A DNA stretch of 64,000 nucleotides, taken from positions 10,061,855 through 10,125,854 of the forward strand of contig OZ038455.1 of NCBI GenBank assembly GCA_964036195.1, read 5' to 3'. Under the pieces are notes generated by a model that saw nothing but the letters and a program-made list of their open reading frames with translations, had not been told where the DNA came from and searched no databases. The translations under genes and the position numbers were made by a program. This DNA is from Sphaerolaimus hirsutus (taxonomy: Eukaryota; Nematoda; Chromadorea; Monhysterida; Sphaerolaimidae). This document shows, piece by piece, positions 12,403 to 22,896 of the stretch (within the stretch, counting starts at the first letter, position 1; the number at the start of each line of letters is the position of its first letter).

Positions 12403-12699
12403 CTAATATTGACGGAGAATGCCCAAAAAATGGATGTCGCCCAAATTGCATTCACTGCATTAATTGCATCCGAACCCTGCCCCCATCGGGGACATTATTG
12501 TACTTTGCGGTTGTACTGTGGAAAGAATTGGACATGTTTCAAGTTTCTAAGTAAATATCATACATACATAAGTTCTGAATGGAGGAAGGACCAGTGTCCT
12601 ATTGATCTGCTTTGCAAATGCCAACCCGCCAAGGAAATGCTCCACTTGGTTGCCAAAACGGCCTGCATAAACGATGATTTGTGTGCATTCTTTGATTGA
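12403..12699 (+). CDS. Possible small cysteine-rich coding exon, unrecognised
   Basis: An open frame with nine cysteines in about 65 residues. It includes [29 protein letters not shown] and ACINDDLC, followed by a natural stop. That density is unusual for random AT-rich DNA and would fit an extracellular disulfide-rich domain. No start with a convincing signal peptide, no clear splice partner and no known family could be assigned. It is not a Kunitz or lustrin pattern. It may be one exon of an otherwise unseen gene, or chance. Confidence 0.25.
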   Translation, partial: LILTENAQKMDVAQIAFTALIASEPCPHRGHYCTLRLYCGKNWTCFKFLSKYHTYISSEWRKDQCPIDLLCKCQPAKEMLHLVAKTACINDDLCAFFD

Positions 12700-13027
12700 A
12701 TTTGAATGGTCACAAAATTAAAACGTTGAATGTCACAATATGGCTATTGGCTGTGTTCCAACAGTCATGAAAAGCTCCATCCAAATTCCATCAATCGCAT
12801 GGTGTTAAACAAAAATAATCGGTCTCATATCAAGAAACACACCCATGCATAGGCAAAAAATTATGTAGCCATTTACATCTAGTATCATCTCTCCACATTT
12901 ATACGACGTCGACTGATTATGATTGATGAATGGTTATTGGGTGATCGACATTTATCTGCCCACTGGTTTAAGCTTTCGCCCTTTTTATCATTTAAATCGA
13001 TTATATTTAGGTGATATTTACAATTGG
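12700..13027. other. Spacer, no gene recognised
   Basis: AT-rich, with no TIR pair and no coding signal. Confidence 0.35.
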
Positions 13028-13827
13028 TAGGGTGGCAGACGGTACGGCCTTGCGGTAAACCGTACGGTACGGTAAATTTACTATTTTGCGGTAAACGGTA
13101 CGGTACGGTAAATCTTCAATTTTGCGGTAAATGGTACGGTACGGTAAATCTGTAAAGTGCGGTACGCGGTACGGTACGGTACGGTACGGTAAATTTCCGA
13201 TTGTCAGAATTGTATCAGTGCCGGACTACAGAGAACTTTTACTTCATAAATTGACACCAAATTCATTGACACAATTTGATAAATGGACTTAAGAACCCAA
13301 TAACAGTATGATGACATAAAATTCCATTACCCACAATGTAGGGGTTCAATATATAGGTTCATTCAATGTGTAGAAGGAAGAAAATGAAGAAAAATTACTC
13401 AAAGTGGGTGAAAAATTGCTAAAAGTAAGTGAAATTTACACCTTAAGAGCGTGTTGAAGCACATGGCTTGATTTTATAAACACATTCTACTAATGTAAAT
13501 CATGACTTATATCAATGAAATGAAAGAGCTTCAAATCAGGAAAACAGTGCTGTGAAATTTGCGTGCTTGCGCGCAAAAAAATTTCAAAATACTGCGTTAA
13601 TTGTCATCAATAAATTGGCATATTTAATGTCAATCTGAGTAAAATTTACCGCATTTTCTGCGGTAAATGAGTGCGGTACGCGGTACGGTACGGTAAATTT
13701 TGGAAAATGCGGTACGCGGTACGGTACAGTAAATTTCTAAAAGTGCGGTAAACGGTACGGTACGGTACGGTAAATTTCCCAAAAATGCGGTACGGTACGG
13801 TACGGTACGGTAAATTCTGCCACCCTA
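13028..13827. mobile_element. hAT-like element with CGGTACGG interior
   Basis: Ends are TAGGGTGGCAGA and TCTGCCACCCTA. A perfect 8-bp duplication ACAATTGG lies at 13020-13027 and 13828-13835. Both subterminal regions are built of GCGGTACGGTACGGTAAATT units. The middle (13200-13640) is AT-rich and resembles part of 2850-2930. Confidence 0.9.
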
Positions 13828-14061
13828 ACAATTGGTGAAGTCTGCCAATCAGAACCACACAAAATAGAGCATCGAAAAAATTTTTGGATTGACTTTATCG
13901 GTATTTTATGCCCGACCAAAACACGTTTTGTTGACAAATTTGCACACTGTGTGCAATGGCGACATGTGTCGCTATGGCAGCTGATGCTAACATCATCGAC
14001 TCCCCTTTCCCGCAGTTTTGTGTGGGCGAATGATTAGTTTGATATACGCGGAAGAAAGGGC

Positions 14062-14283
14062 TGACACATGCTAGTTGACATCGCGAATTTGTGTCAACTA
14101 AATCCGTGTCAATGTCAACTAAATTACACAAAAAATTGAGGCATCGCACTTAACAGAAACCATGAAAATTAAGCGTGAAAATGAAAAATTAACTGCGCTA
14201 TCAGATAGGACAGCTGAAATCACAAAAAATTCGCTAAAATTTAGTTGACACGAATTCAGTTGACATCCAGCGTGTGTGGCGCA
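14062..14283. repeat. CTAGTTGACA foldback variant
   Basis: The left part reads CATGCTAGTTGACATCG and the right part mirrors it as GTTGACATCCAGCGTG. Several TGTCAACT blocks lie between, among them ATTTGTGTCAACTAAAT and GTTGACACGAATTC. Confidence 0.55.
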
Positions 14284-15371
14284 AGATGTAGCAATTGCTG
14301 TTTTTTTGCCGTCTTTGAGACAAAATTCAGGGCGTGATTTCATAATAGATCCTGCGAAAATGGTTTACCTGAATATTTTGTTGTCTTCCTGGTAAAAACC
14401 TACTATCAAAAAACATCCAAATTATTCAAAACTAAAAGCACAAAAAAAACCTTCCCTTGATATCCTCAAGTATCCATTGTAACATTTAAATTCGACATCC
14501 CCCGCGTTCAATCTCGGTGTCTAAGCGCGGCACGGCCGAACACACACTGGGATATCTGCACAGTGGCGCCGCACCTGGCTCGATTTACCTCTACAGTACA
14601 ATAACGATGCTGTAAATACTGAGGGGTATGTGTGCTTTGCACGGAATTTACCGTAAATTCGTTAATATAGTTGGGTGATTCATTTTGTGGTGAATTGTAC
14701 TATAGTTGAAGCTTGTGTTCCGAGGAAAAATATAGATTATTTTGTGGTTTTTTATTCACGTGAGATACGGTAGATCGGAATTCAAAGCGTGCAGTCGGCG
14801 GTTTGAAACGAATTCTCGCCGCCAAAAGCTTTGTACCTGTTCGTGCACAAGCATAAAGCCCCCACTAATCTACACGGCGGCCCAGGAAAAAAGTTATGGT
14901 GCAAATCTTCAATTCCCATTGTCGTTTCGCTTTCTTAAAATTCGAATTGTGTCGACTGGATACCAAATGGTACATAAAATTGTCAGAAACTTGGCAAACA
15001 TCCATAAATAAATGTTGTGATGGACAGTGTAATTAATGCCACAGTGCATCCATTCAAATTTTTTAGAATATAGTCATAAATACTTGTATTTCGTGGACCA
15101 CCATGCACCAGATATCCTGTGTGTGTAGACAAAGGATTTCTGTGCCGTTAAGAAACACTTGAGAATTTTTGGTGTAAAACTGAGAATGGCACATTTTTCG
15201 AAGTTGTGATGTCACGTGAAACTTAACCGTTTGATTGTTTGCAAAAGTATTTCTGTTTTCCGGGCGTGGGACCGTGGGTGTTTAAGTGGTGTTTTAGGTG
15301 GGACCCTAGGCTAGACGGATCGATAAACAATCTACTGATGATTAGCGGCAAGAATTTAGCGCCAAAAATCA
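14284..15371. other. No gene recognised
   Basis: Lower repeat content than its surroundings. An 89-codon open frame at 14742-15011 has no recognisable domain and no supporting splice signals. Confidence 0.35.
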
Positions 15372-15826
15372 GAGTAGTTAAAAGTACTGAACTTTTTTGA
15401 AAGTAAACGTAAAGTATTTATTTTTTACTTTTACTCATTAGTAAACGTGAGTAAATTACTTTTGTCCCCGGAAAATGTAAAAGTGGGTATTTTTGAGAAA
15501 TTTTGCCCCAATTTTCTCTCAAAATCACTAATTTTCGAACTTTTTCACCATCCAATTCACTAGTTATTGTGTTTTTGCCTATTTTTATGCTATTTTGGAT
15601 ATTTTGTTCCAATTTTTAGCTTTTCTATTTTTTGTTTCCTTTATGCCTTGAAGAAGCCAATTAAAAAAGCTTTTTTTAAATACGTTTTCTGTACTCGCGT
15701 ACTTTCAAAAACTACGCGAGTAACTGAGTACCGGTATTTTTTCAGGAGGAAACGTAAACATATTTACGCAGTACTCGAGTATCCGTATTTATCGAGTAAA
15801 CGTAAATACGTTTTAACAACTATGCC
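15372..15826. repeat. TAGTTAAAAGTACT element with AACGTAAAGTA interior
   Basis: Left end TAGTTAAAAGTACTGAACTT and right end ACGTTTTAACAACTA. Interior motifs AAACGTAAAGTA and TAAACGTGAGTAAA recur in both orientations, another motif-filled element. A related left end lies at 19582. No clear target duplication was found. Confidence 0.6.
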
Positions 15827-15924
15827 AAAAATGCGACGCGGATAGAAAAAGCACCACAACAAACCAAGTTTCATTGCCATACTATAAAAACTTTTAAATA
15901 TAACTCCACGGTAACGACAATATA

Positions 15925-15985
15925 AACTGACTGGGTATACGCGTGCTATACGAGGGACGCGGGTTCGATTCCCACCTTTGGCAAT
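15925..15985 (+). pseudogene. tRNA-like 3' half, probable tRNA-derived relic
   Basis: GTATA-CGCGTGC-TATAC forms a 5-bp stem with a 7-nt loop. It is followed by a five-base spacer and GGGTTCGATTCCCAC, a good T-arm/B-box. The loop lacks T33 and no 5' acceptor strand or D-arm matching CTTTGGC is present upstream. I read it as a degenerate tRNA or a SINE remnant. Confidence 0.3.
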
Positions 15986-16900
15986 GAAAATTTTGCACTC
16001 TCTTTTTAGCAATAAAAAATTGCAACAACACAACAATGAATCATAATCCAGCAATGACACTACGAGAAAACCCTTGTTGTTTTTGAATTGAATGAGAAGA
16101 GCTCCTTTTCTAATGTTTCATAAGAAACGTGGAACATTTTCAGGTGAATCAAATCAAATGGTTTAGTAATGCTCATGTACACGGTGCATAATCTAAAGTT
16201 AAGTCAATTTGCATGGTTCGAATGTCAAGCTGGTTCAGTGGATTATAAAACGACAGAGGAAAATCATAAACATGAAAACTCTGAAAACATGCAGTTCGTT
16301 GAGCCATGTTGAGTTTACTGGTGTTATCAAACTAGAGTGTGAAGCGCCATTGATTTTTGTGAAATATGTGCCTAATTTTTGATTTGCAGAAACGTTGTGT
16401 ACTATGGACAATACTTTCAAAATGTATGCATAAAGGTGGGTACAGGTACGTTTTTGCAGGTATGTATTTTTCAAGTGAACATAAATACGTCTTAACTATT
16501 GTGCACCCCAAACAGGTGCATCAGAGGGTGGATTTGGTGGATGGCTGCCATGCGACAGTCCTCCAAGCTCCTGCTTATAAATACAACAATAAATAGGTAC
16601 CTATTTACAAATATATTTAGCTAGGTGAAGTATGTGAAGAAAAATAACCCAGTGATCAGACACCAGTATAGCACACTGAGAGCCAAAAAGCACAGTATGC
16701 AACACAAACAATGCCTAAAGTGTGCAGCCAAAACAAATTTACTAATATTTAGTTTTTATGTGGTGAATTCAAGTTCCGTTTTACTGAAATAAATATAATT
16801 GATTGAAATATATATTTATCAATTTTGTACCAGATTTTGCGAACATTCCGATGAAAAAACTGCACTCGAATAAATCCCCAATCACCCCCCCCCCCCCACA
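15986..16900. other. No gene recognised
   Basis: AT-rich. A short poly-C run lies near 16886-16898. No TIR pairs were found. Confidence 0.35.
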
Positions 16901-17377
16901 CTAACAAAGTCTGATGGAAAAACCAACTTTTTGAAAAGTATCTGTAAAAATAGGTATGCATACCTCAATACACAAAAAGTACTTTATTTTTGCTGCAGAG
17001 GGTGGCATTGCAAATAATTTCATAACACTTTGACAAGGATTGGTGATTTTCTCGCGTTTCACTAAAACATTCTTTACTGGCGTGCAGATTCGAAAAATCT
17101 TAATGGTAAGTGCGCGGTGGTCAGAGACACAAGTGCTCTGACTAGTTTTTCTCTCTCGAAAATCTAATGTCTTTTGTAGAATGTTTTTTGAGTGCTTACA
17201 GCTGCAGCCCACACGATTTTGGTCTGGTCTTACAGAATACATTTGCATTTTTTTCTGAATTTTTTGACACTTTTTTAAGTCACATTTTACGCGAATTCGA
17301 AAGAATTCTGCCCGCCGGCTATTAATAAATACCTCGGTATTTCTAATGATGCGGTAATCTGTACAATTTTGTACCAT
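16901..17377 (-). CDS. Unrecognised 158-codon open frame
   Basis: The longest open frame outside the large gene that is not made of repeat units. Composition is mixed, rich in Lys, Arg and Cys, with no signal peptide, transmembrane segment or family motif that I recognise. There is no adjacent exon or neighbour to support it. It could be a coding exon, a fossil of a mobile-element gene, or chance. Confidence 0.15.
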   Translation of the reverse strand: MVQNCTDYRIIRNTEVFINSRRAEFFRIRVKCDLKKCQKIQKKMQMYSVRPDQNRVGCSCKHSKNILQKTLDFRERKTSQSTCVSDHRALTIKIFRICTPVKNVLVKREKITNPCQSVMKLFAMPPSAAKIKYFLCIEVCIPIFTDTFQKVGFSIRLC

Positions 17378-17906
17378 TCACCAATTTTGCAAAAAGCCAA
17401 AGGAGACTTGGATTAAGCTCAAACACAATCAATGTAGCACACACTTTGTTTGCAGTTTTACCTGACTTCAATAAATCCAGTTACTAAATACAATACACAC
17501 TTGTGCACAGGGTGGCTCAGGTTTTGTTGCACTCCAAAATTTCATTTGTTTGTTGCTGAAGGATAGTTGATTATGGATGACACTCTTTTGTGAATGGAGA
17601 TGATAAAATGATATTACAGATGTTGTGATAAATTTGTAGGTTTAGGTAAAAACTAAAAGTGCATTGAGATATAACACAGACAATTTTTTGGGATTGTCTG
17701 TGTTTTGTCTCAATACATTGACTAGCATTCACATTTCTTTGAGACATTCCCAGAAATTAAGTACTGTCTGCATCATATTCGGGACACCCGGTAAATTGTG
17801 AACCTTGAACTTTGTGAAATTTTGTTCAATTGTTCAATTTATTTTGAGTACGGCTTTTCTGTTTGCTAAACGATACTTGTGCATTTACTCCCCGCGATAC
17901 TCTAGT
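17378..17906. other. No gene recognised
   Basis: AT-rich spacer leading to the duplicated site ACTCTAGT that flanks the next element. Confidence 0.35.
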
Positions 17907-18813
17907 TAGTGATGGAAAAGCGCCAGAAAAAATGGCGCCAGGCGCCAAGGGCGCCATGGCGCCATTCGGAAAGTGAGCGCCAAGCGCCAAGGGCGCCACA
18001 GAAAAAGGGCGCCAGGCGCCAAGGGCGCCATGGCGCCATTCAGAAAGTGGGCGCCAGGCGCCAGGGGCGCCACGGAAAGAGGGCGCCAAGCGCCAAGGGC
18101 GCCATGGCGCCATTTGGAAAATAGGGCGCCAGGCGCCAAGGGCGCCAGGATAAAAAAGTGCCTACAACACCATGCGTGTGCTAAAAATGTTTCTACAGCA
18201 CCATTGTACGCGCATTCACTTCTTAATTCGCGTTCTCCAGGATGTAATGAACAAAAACAAGGCTAGCAACAAAAATTTTTTTGAATAAAATCCACATGAC
18301 GAATTCAAACGCAATGGAAATTGTCATTTGACAACAATCCATTCATTACAAATAGACCTTTCCAAACAATGTTTCCTAATTGCAACGATTTAAATCCGTT
18401 TATTTATGATTTTGCAAGTTCGTCGGTCCATCATTCCTGTCTTCTGATCCGTCAGACAGATCTGATGAACCGTTGGACGAAAGATTTCCACCCACTCACA
18501 CCACTCCGTCCATTTTTCTGGCGAATTTTGATCATCCACGGATGCGTTTTTCATTTTTTTTTCGTTTACACGGCACTCACCGTGAAACCCTGCTGGCGCC
18601 TTTTTGGCGCCCTTCTAAAGCAGGGCGCCAGGCGCCAAGGGCGCCACGGAAAAAGGGCGCCAAGCGCCAATGGCGCCATGGCGCCTTTCAGAATGTGAGC
18701 GCCAGGCGCCAAGGGCGCCACAGAAAAAGGGCGCCAAGCGCCAATGGCGCCATGGCGCGGCGCCCTTTGGCGCCCTCAAATGGCGCCAGCGCCATGGCGC
18801 CATTCCATCACTA
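17907..18813. mobile_element. Full-length GGCGCC-type hAT-like element
   Basis: Ends are TAGTGATGGAAAAGCGCC and GGCGCCATTCCATCACTA. A perfect 8-bp duplication ACTCTAGT lies at 17899-17906 and 18814-18821. Each subterminal block of about 200-250 bp is made of GGCGCC units spaced by CAAGG, CATT or CAGAAAAAG. The central 440 bp is unique and is shared with the copy at 48392-49295. Ala/Arg-rich open frames across it are by-products of the repeat. Confidence 0.92.
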
Positions 18814-19709
18814 ACTCTAGTGATGTGTGACCATTTGGTTTTTCTAGCATTTCGATTCCACTGTGATTGTTGCACTTAAGATGGGATAAGGAAAAGCTGA
18901 CGTCATCTTGCAATCACACAAAGAGTGACATTTTGCAATTTTTTAATTCAATTCAAGTTTTGTCAAACATTCATCGATTCCCCTTTGATCATTCAAATGT
19001 CCTTGTTGTAATATAGAACTTTGGCTACTCCGTCAAATATGGTACAAAATTCATTATTTCAAACGCAATTTCACACTTTTGACATTCAAAATGTTGCCAA
19101 TCTTGTTTGATCAAGGTTTTGAAAGTGGGCATGTTTTCTGTGTCCACTCTAAAGATTATCTTATAGGACATTTTGGTAAGTAAACTCGGATGTAGGAAGT
19201 TTGTCTCGTGCTACTGTGTATCTGGCGGAATTTTTATTTGCTCAAATTTTGTTATATATATGTGCTATTGGACATACTTTTCTCGGGAAAATATCTCAAG
19301 TGAATATGTTATGTGCATAGGTATTTATATTACGACTATTAATATGTAAATAGTTACCTACAATTTGACATGCCTGGCAGTCATATTAAATGATCTAAAT
19401 ATCACAATTCCATTTTTGCATACCTAATATTTACTTTACCATACTTTTATTTTCTTTCCAAATCTGTCAGGTTTCCATACATTCAATACGAGTGCACATT
19501 TTTGACTTGTCCTTTTTATTAGGAAAAGTGAGTACATATAGTTACCTAGATAAGATAGGCGTATCAAACATCTATATTTATGCAGAGTTGTTAAAAGTAC
19601 TGCACTTTTATAACGGTAAGCGTAAATGTAGAGTATTTGTATTTTACTCAACACTGGGTACTGAATCGTAAACAACATTTTTTTACTTTTACACTGCGTA
19701 AAAGGTGAG
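18814..19709. other. No gene recognised; end of a motif-filled element
   Basis: From 19582 the text TTGTTAAAAGTACTGCAC begins a copy related to 15372. It is interrupted at 19710 by another element. The rest is unremarkable. Confidence 0.4.
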
Positions 19710-20179
19710 TACCGTATTTCTCCGTTTATAACACCCGGGAGTTATACACAATCAGAGCAATTTTCAGCGATCTTTTTTAAAACTTGTATAACACCCGGGT
19801 GTTAGGCCAAGGGGGTGTTATACGTGGGCAACTAACGTTAACACGGTAAAATAGCACTTAATTAACATTGTTTTATAACTTTTTATATTAAGAATGTAAA
19901 ATAGCAAAATATTGTGTGTAAAATATCCCGCGTGTTTCATTTTCTACAGACATCCCCCACATATTTTTTGGTTCCCAGCTCGCAGCTAATTCAATGGAAA
20001 AATATGCGTGCCACGCAATTACAATGAGTGACGCCACGCACAATATTTGAATTTGTTCAATTCAAGCCTAGCCAACTCAATGTGTTTTGAAATGTAGCAT
20101 AGCACCCCCGGGGTGCTATAAAATTGTGTAACACCCCGGGTGTTATGCACGGGGGGTGCTATAAACGGAGAAATACGGT
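19710..20179. mobile_element. TACCGTAT-type element, TCCGTTTATAACACCC variant
   Basis: Ends are TACCGTATTTCTCCGTTTAT and ATAAACGGAGAAATACGGT. Interior units ATAACACCCGGG and GGGGTGTTATA are stacked at both ends. It sits inside the element that starts at 19582. Confidence 0.8.
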
Positions 20180-20329
20180 TAAGTACTTTTCTTTCGGGTA
20201 AAACAACTTAGCGAGTATTTTTATCACAGAAAACGTAAAAGCGAGTATTTTCTCACAGACACGTGGCAGTTAATCTGATTGTTTCTGTTAAGTGTGATGC
20301 ATTTAACAATGTTTCCTGTTATTTAGTTG

Positions 20330-20410
20330 ACGTTCAGTTGACACGAATTTGCGATTTCAACTAATGTCTGCGGGCCCATCGTGCCATTGGCGGCTCGCAC
20401 ACTAGTTGAC
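20330..20410. repeat. CACTAGTTGACA-family fragment
   Basis: TTCAGTTGACACGAATTTGC and GGCGGCTCGCACACTAGTTG are single-ended pieces of the family at 564-773. Confidence 0.5.
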
Positions 20411-20503
20411 AAGTTGCGTACTGCGTTCAGAATCAGTTGCGAACTAAAAATTAAATATTTGGTGCTAGCGCCAAAGCGAACATAGTGGCATTGGAAGATA
20501 ACA

Positions 20504-21703
20504 TACCCTAAATCTTCGAATAAGACCCCAGGGGAGTCAATTTTTCGGCAGGGGTTTTTGAGGGGGTGTTATTTGAGGGGGAGTTATTTTTCCTCAGAAA
20601 TCTTGGACTTCATTGATTGTATGGTGCAGTCTGTCAACTCATGTGATTCAGGTATTTAACTGTCCAACAAAAAAAATATGTGTATACACTGCATACACCA
20701 ACGATGGAAAAAACACAGAAATTGAACACAGAAACTCATTGAGTTTCTGTGTTTTTGTTTTACACAGAAACACGGAAACTCACGAATTTTGAAAAACTCA
20801 AAACTCAAATGAGTTTTTTTTTGGAGAACACAGAAACACAGAAACACGGAAACACAGAAAAGTTTTTTGAGTTTTTGAGTTTTTTTCAGCGAAGTGGTTG
20901 AACACATTTTCAAAACGCACATGAATTCAGTTAAACTAAACAAGATAAGATATGCATGTATAGCATGTAAATATGTACATAATGTATTCAAATTTTATGA
21001 TGGAACAAAAAATAATTTAAGGATGGCATGCACATCTCCTGGTGGACATGTTTAAATATAGTTGAAGTTCAAATCAATTCTGGTGTCTTCCATACAGTGC
21101 ACATCCATTGAAGAATTTTGGAGTACTGTGTAAATTGTCCTTTGTGAGCATTTTGTTGATGCTGGTGTTGCGATGTGGGTGGATGTCCTCATTGAGGACA
21201 TTTTTATGGACTTTTTTGACACTTGAATGAATACACTTATGTTATGTGGGGTTAAAACATGTGCAAAACCAATATTTTATAATAAAACCGCTGTTTCCAC
21301 ATCAAAATGCCGTAAATCAGACTTTTTTGGGGGAAAACTCAAGTTTTTTAGACAAAAACTCGAGTTTTTTTAGAAAAAACTCAAAAAACTCGAGTTTTAA
21401 CAAAAAACACAGAAATAAAAACAGAGTTACTCAAGTTTTTTTCGATAAAAAAACTCAAAACACAGGTATTCATTTTTGAAAAACTCAAAACACAGAAAGT
21501 GTTTTTTTTTGGAGAACTTACCCATCGTTGGCATACACATCATGTATCTACTGTCGCTGCCATAGGCTAATTTTCTGTTGTATTTTTGTATTGTATCCTT
21601 TTCATCCAAAGGGGGAGTTATAGTTTCCTCACCTCGCCAACAGGGGGTGTATTCAAGGGGGAGTTATTCGAGGGGTGGGAGTCTGATTCGAGGATTTACG
21701 GTA
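20504..21703. mobile_element. TACC-type element, CTTCGAATAAGACCCC variant, interrupted
   Basis: Ends are TACCCTAAATCTTCGAATAA and TGATTCGAGGATTTACGGTA. Its interior matches the uninterrupted copy at 52931-53344, including GTCCAACAA and TGTGTATACACTGCATACAC. That pins the insertion of the 832-bp element at 20699-21530. Confidence 0.8.
20699..21530. mobile_element. hAT-like element with ACACAGAAACTC interior
   Basis: Ends are CAACGATGG and CCATCGTTG. A perfect 8-bp duplication GCATACAC lies at 20691-20698 and 21531-21538. The ends are filled with CACAGAAAC, ACTCAAAA and AAAACTCGAGTTTT units. The middle (20890-21290) is AT-rich. Confidence 0.9.
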
Positions 21704-22254
21704 AATGGCAAAATGGCACCAAACAACACGAGGGCACATTTTTCTCTGGCGCTAGCTCCAAATTTTAAATTTTTGGTGCGTACCTACGCAACTCGACGCA
21801 GTACGCGACTGAGCGCAGTACGCGATTTGTCAACTGGCTGGCCGCCATTATTCCATCCATTTCACCACCACTTACGTACCTGACTGTTTATTTATCTATA
21901 CATAGGTAAATAGTATTTAGTTGGTAGGGAATGGACTTTCAAAAGTCTTAGATGGAAGGTCATTTTTCCTATATACACCTAGGTATTTGAATAAATATTT
22001 TTGGCACTGGGTGTATAACTTTCCACACTCCCCAAATCATTCACTGTTTGTTTCATTTTATTGGAATAGACCAATAAACCAAAAATGGTTTCATTTCAGT
22101 AGCTATTATTCTACTTTCCGCAATGTTTACCATTGTACAGGGGATTCAATATTGTTTAAATATTACCGATATGCAAACGCAATATATAATTTTAATTGAT
22201 TCACAGTGTTTGATTTGTTTTACAGTTTGCAACATTGTTTCCTATTTTTCTAAA
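21704..22254. other. No gene recognised upstream of the gene start
   Basis: AT-rich. Short open frames here have no domain. This is the region in which a promoter could lie, but no core promoter motif can be named. Confidence 0.3.
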
Positions 22255-22647
22255 GCTGCGATTACAGCTCGACATAACAGCTCGAATTCAAGCATAAAAA
22301 ACACTCGCAAAATTTATTACATAGGTTAGTACCAGGTCACTGCTATTTGATTGTGAAATTTTCGAAATTTCGATTTTACGTTATAATTTTACGTCAGCTG
22401 AAGAAAAATCAATTCGACGCTGTGATGTGCATGCAATTACCGGGCGTACAATTAATTTTCTTCAGCTGTTCAAATTTTTTAATTTTCACAATAAAATAGC
22501 AGTGACTATTGACGCTGACCTTTGGACACAATTAACGTATTGACACATATATTGTCCATGGAAAATTGGCGACCTGTGTCATTATCCACTTTCATGTAAT
22601 CAATTTTGCAATGGAGTTTTAATTTTACGTCGAGCTGTAATCGCAGC
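22255..22647. repeat. GCTGCGATTACAGCTCGAC foldback
   Basis: The left end GCTGCGATTACAGCTCGAC is mirrored by GTCGAGCTGTAATCGCAGC at the right. A second pair, TTTTACGTCAGCTGAAGAAAA and its inverse, lies inside. It ends 71 bp before the predicted start codon. A relative lies at 41517-42560. Confidence 0.75.
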
Positions 22648-22693
22648 ATAAATGAATTTTGTCAAACCCCAACACATTGCAGCACCCCATGTT

Positions 22694-22703
22694 CCTGTAG
22701 CAG
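22694..22703 (+). promoter_or_regulatory. Possible acceptor just upstream of the start codon
   Basis: TTCCTGTAGCAG ends at 22703, 15 bp before the ATG. In a spliced-leader organism this could be the trans-splice site, and in any organism it could end a 5'-UTR intron. It rests on the motif alone. Confidence 0.25.
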
Positions 22704-22718
22704 GCGTCAATTTTAAAA

Positions 22719-22896
22719 ATGTTGCTCAAAATACCCGCGATAATCATTGCCACAATTGTCTTTCTTCCACATTTCTCCACTGGGAATACATTTCTAAATA
22801 CAGTGTCAAATTTTTTCGGGTTGCATTCTGATGGTTACAATGAAAGGATTCCTCTTAATAGCGATACGGTGAGGAAAACCAACAGGATAATGTTCT
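22719..22896 (+). CDS. Exon 1: signal peptide and N-terminal spacer
   Basis: ATG in the context TTTTAAAAATG. Residues 1-22 form a signal peptide: Lys at position 4, hydrophobic core IPAIIIATIVFLP, likely cleavage after STG. Residues 23-59 are a Cys-free spacer. The donor at 22897 is GTGAGT, a strong site that leaves phase 1, as exon 2 requires. A tempting earlier donor at 22869 (GTGAGG) leaves phase 0 and breaks the frame. The link to exon 2 is by frame and position only. Confidence 0.65.

Noticed and set aside
17826..18879. Overlapping open frames on both strands encoding Ala/Pro/Arg/Trp-rich repeats
   Set aside because: They arise from the GGCGCC filler, which has no stops in several frames. 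No domain, and the same happens at 48303-49342.
22719..22868. Exon 1 ending at the GTGAGG donor at 22869
   Set aside because: It leaves phase 0, whereas exon 2 needs phase 1. The GTGAGT donor at 22897 keeps the frame and is the stronger site.
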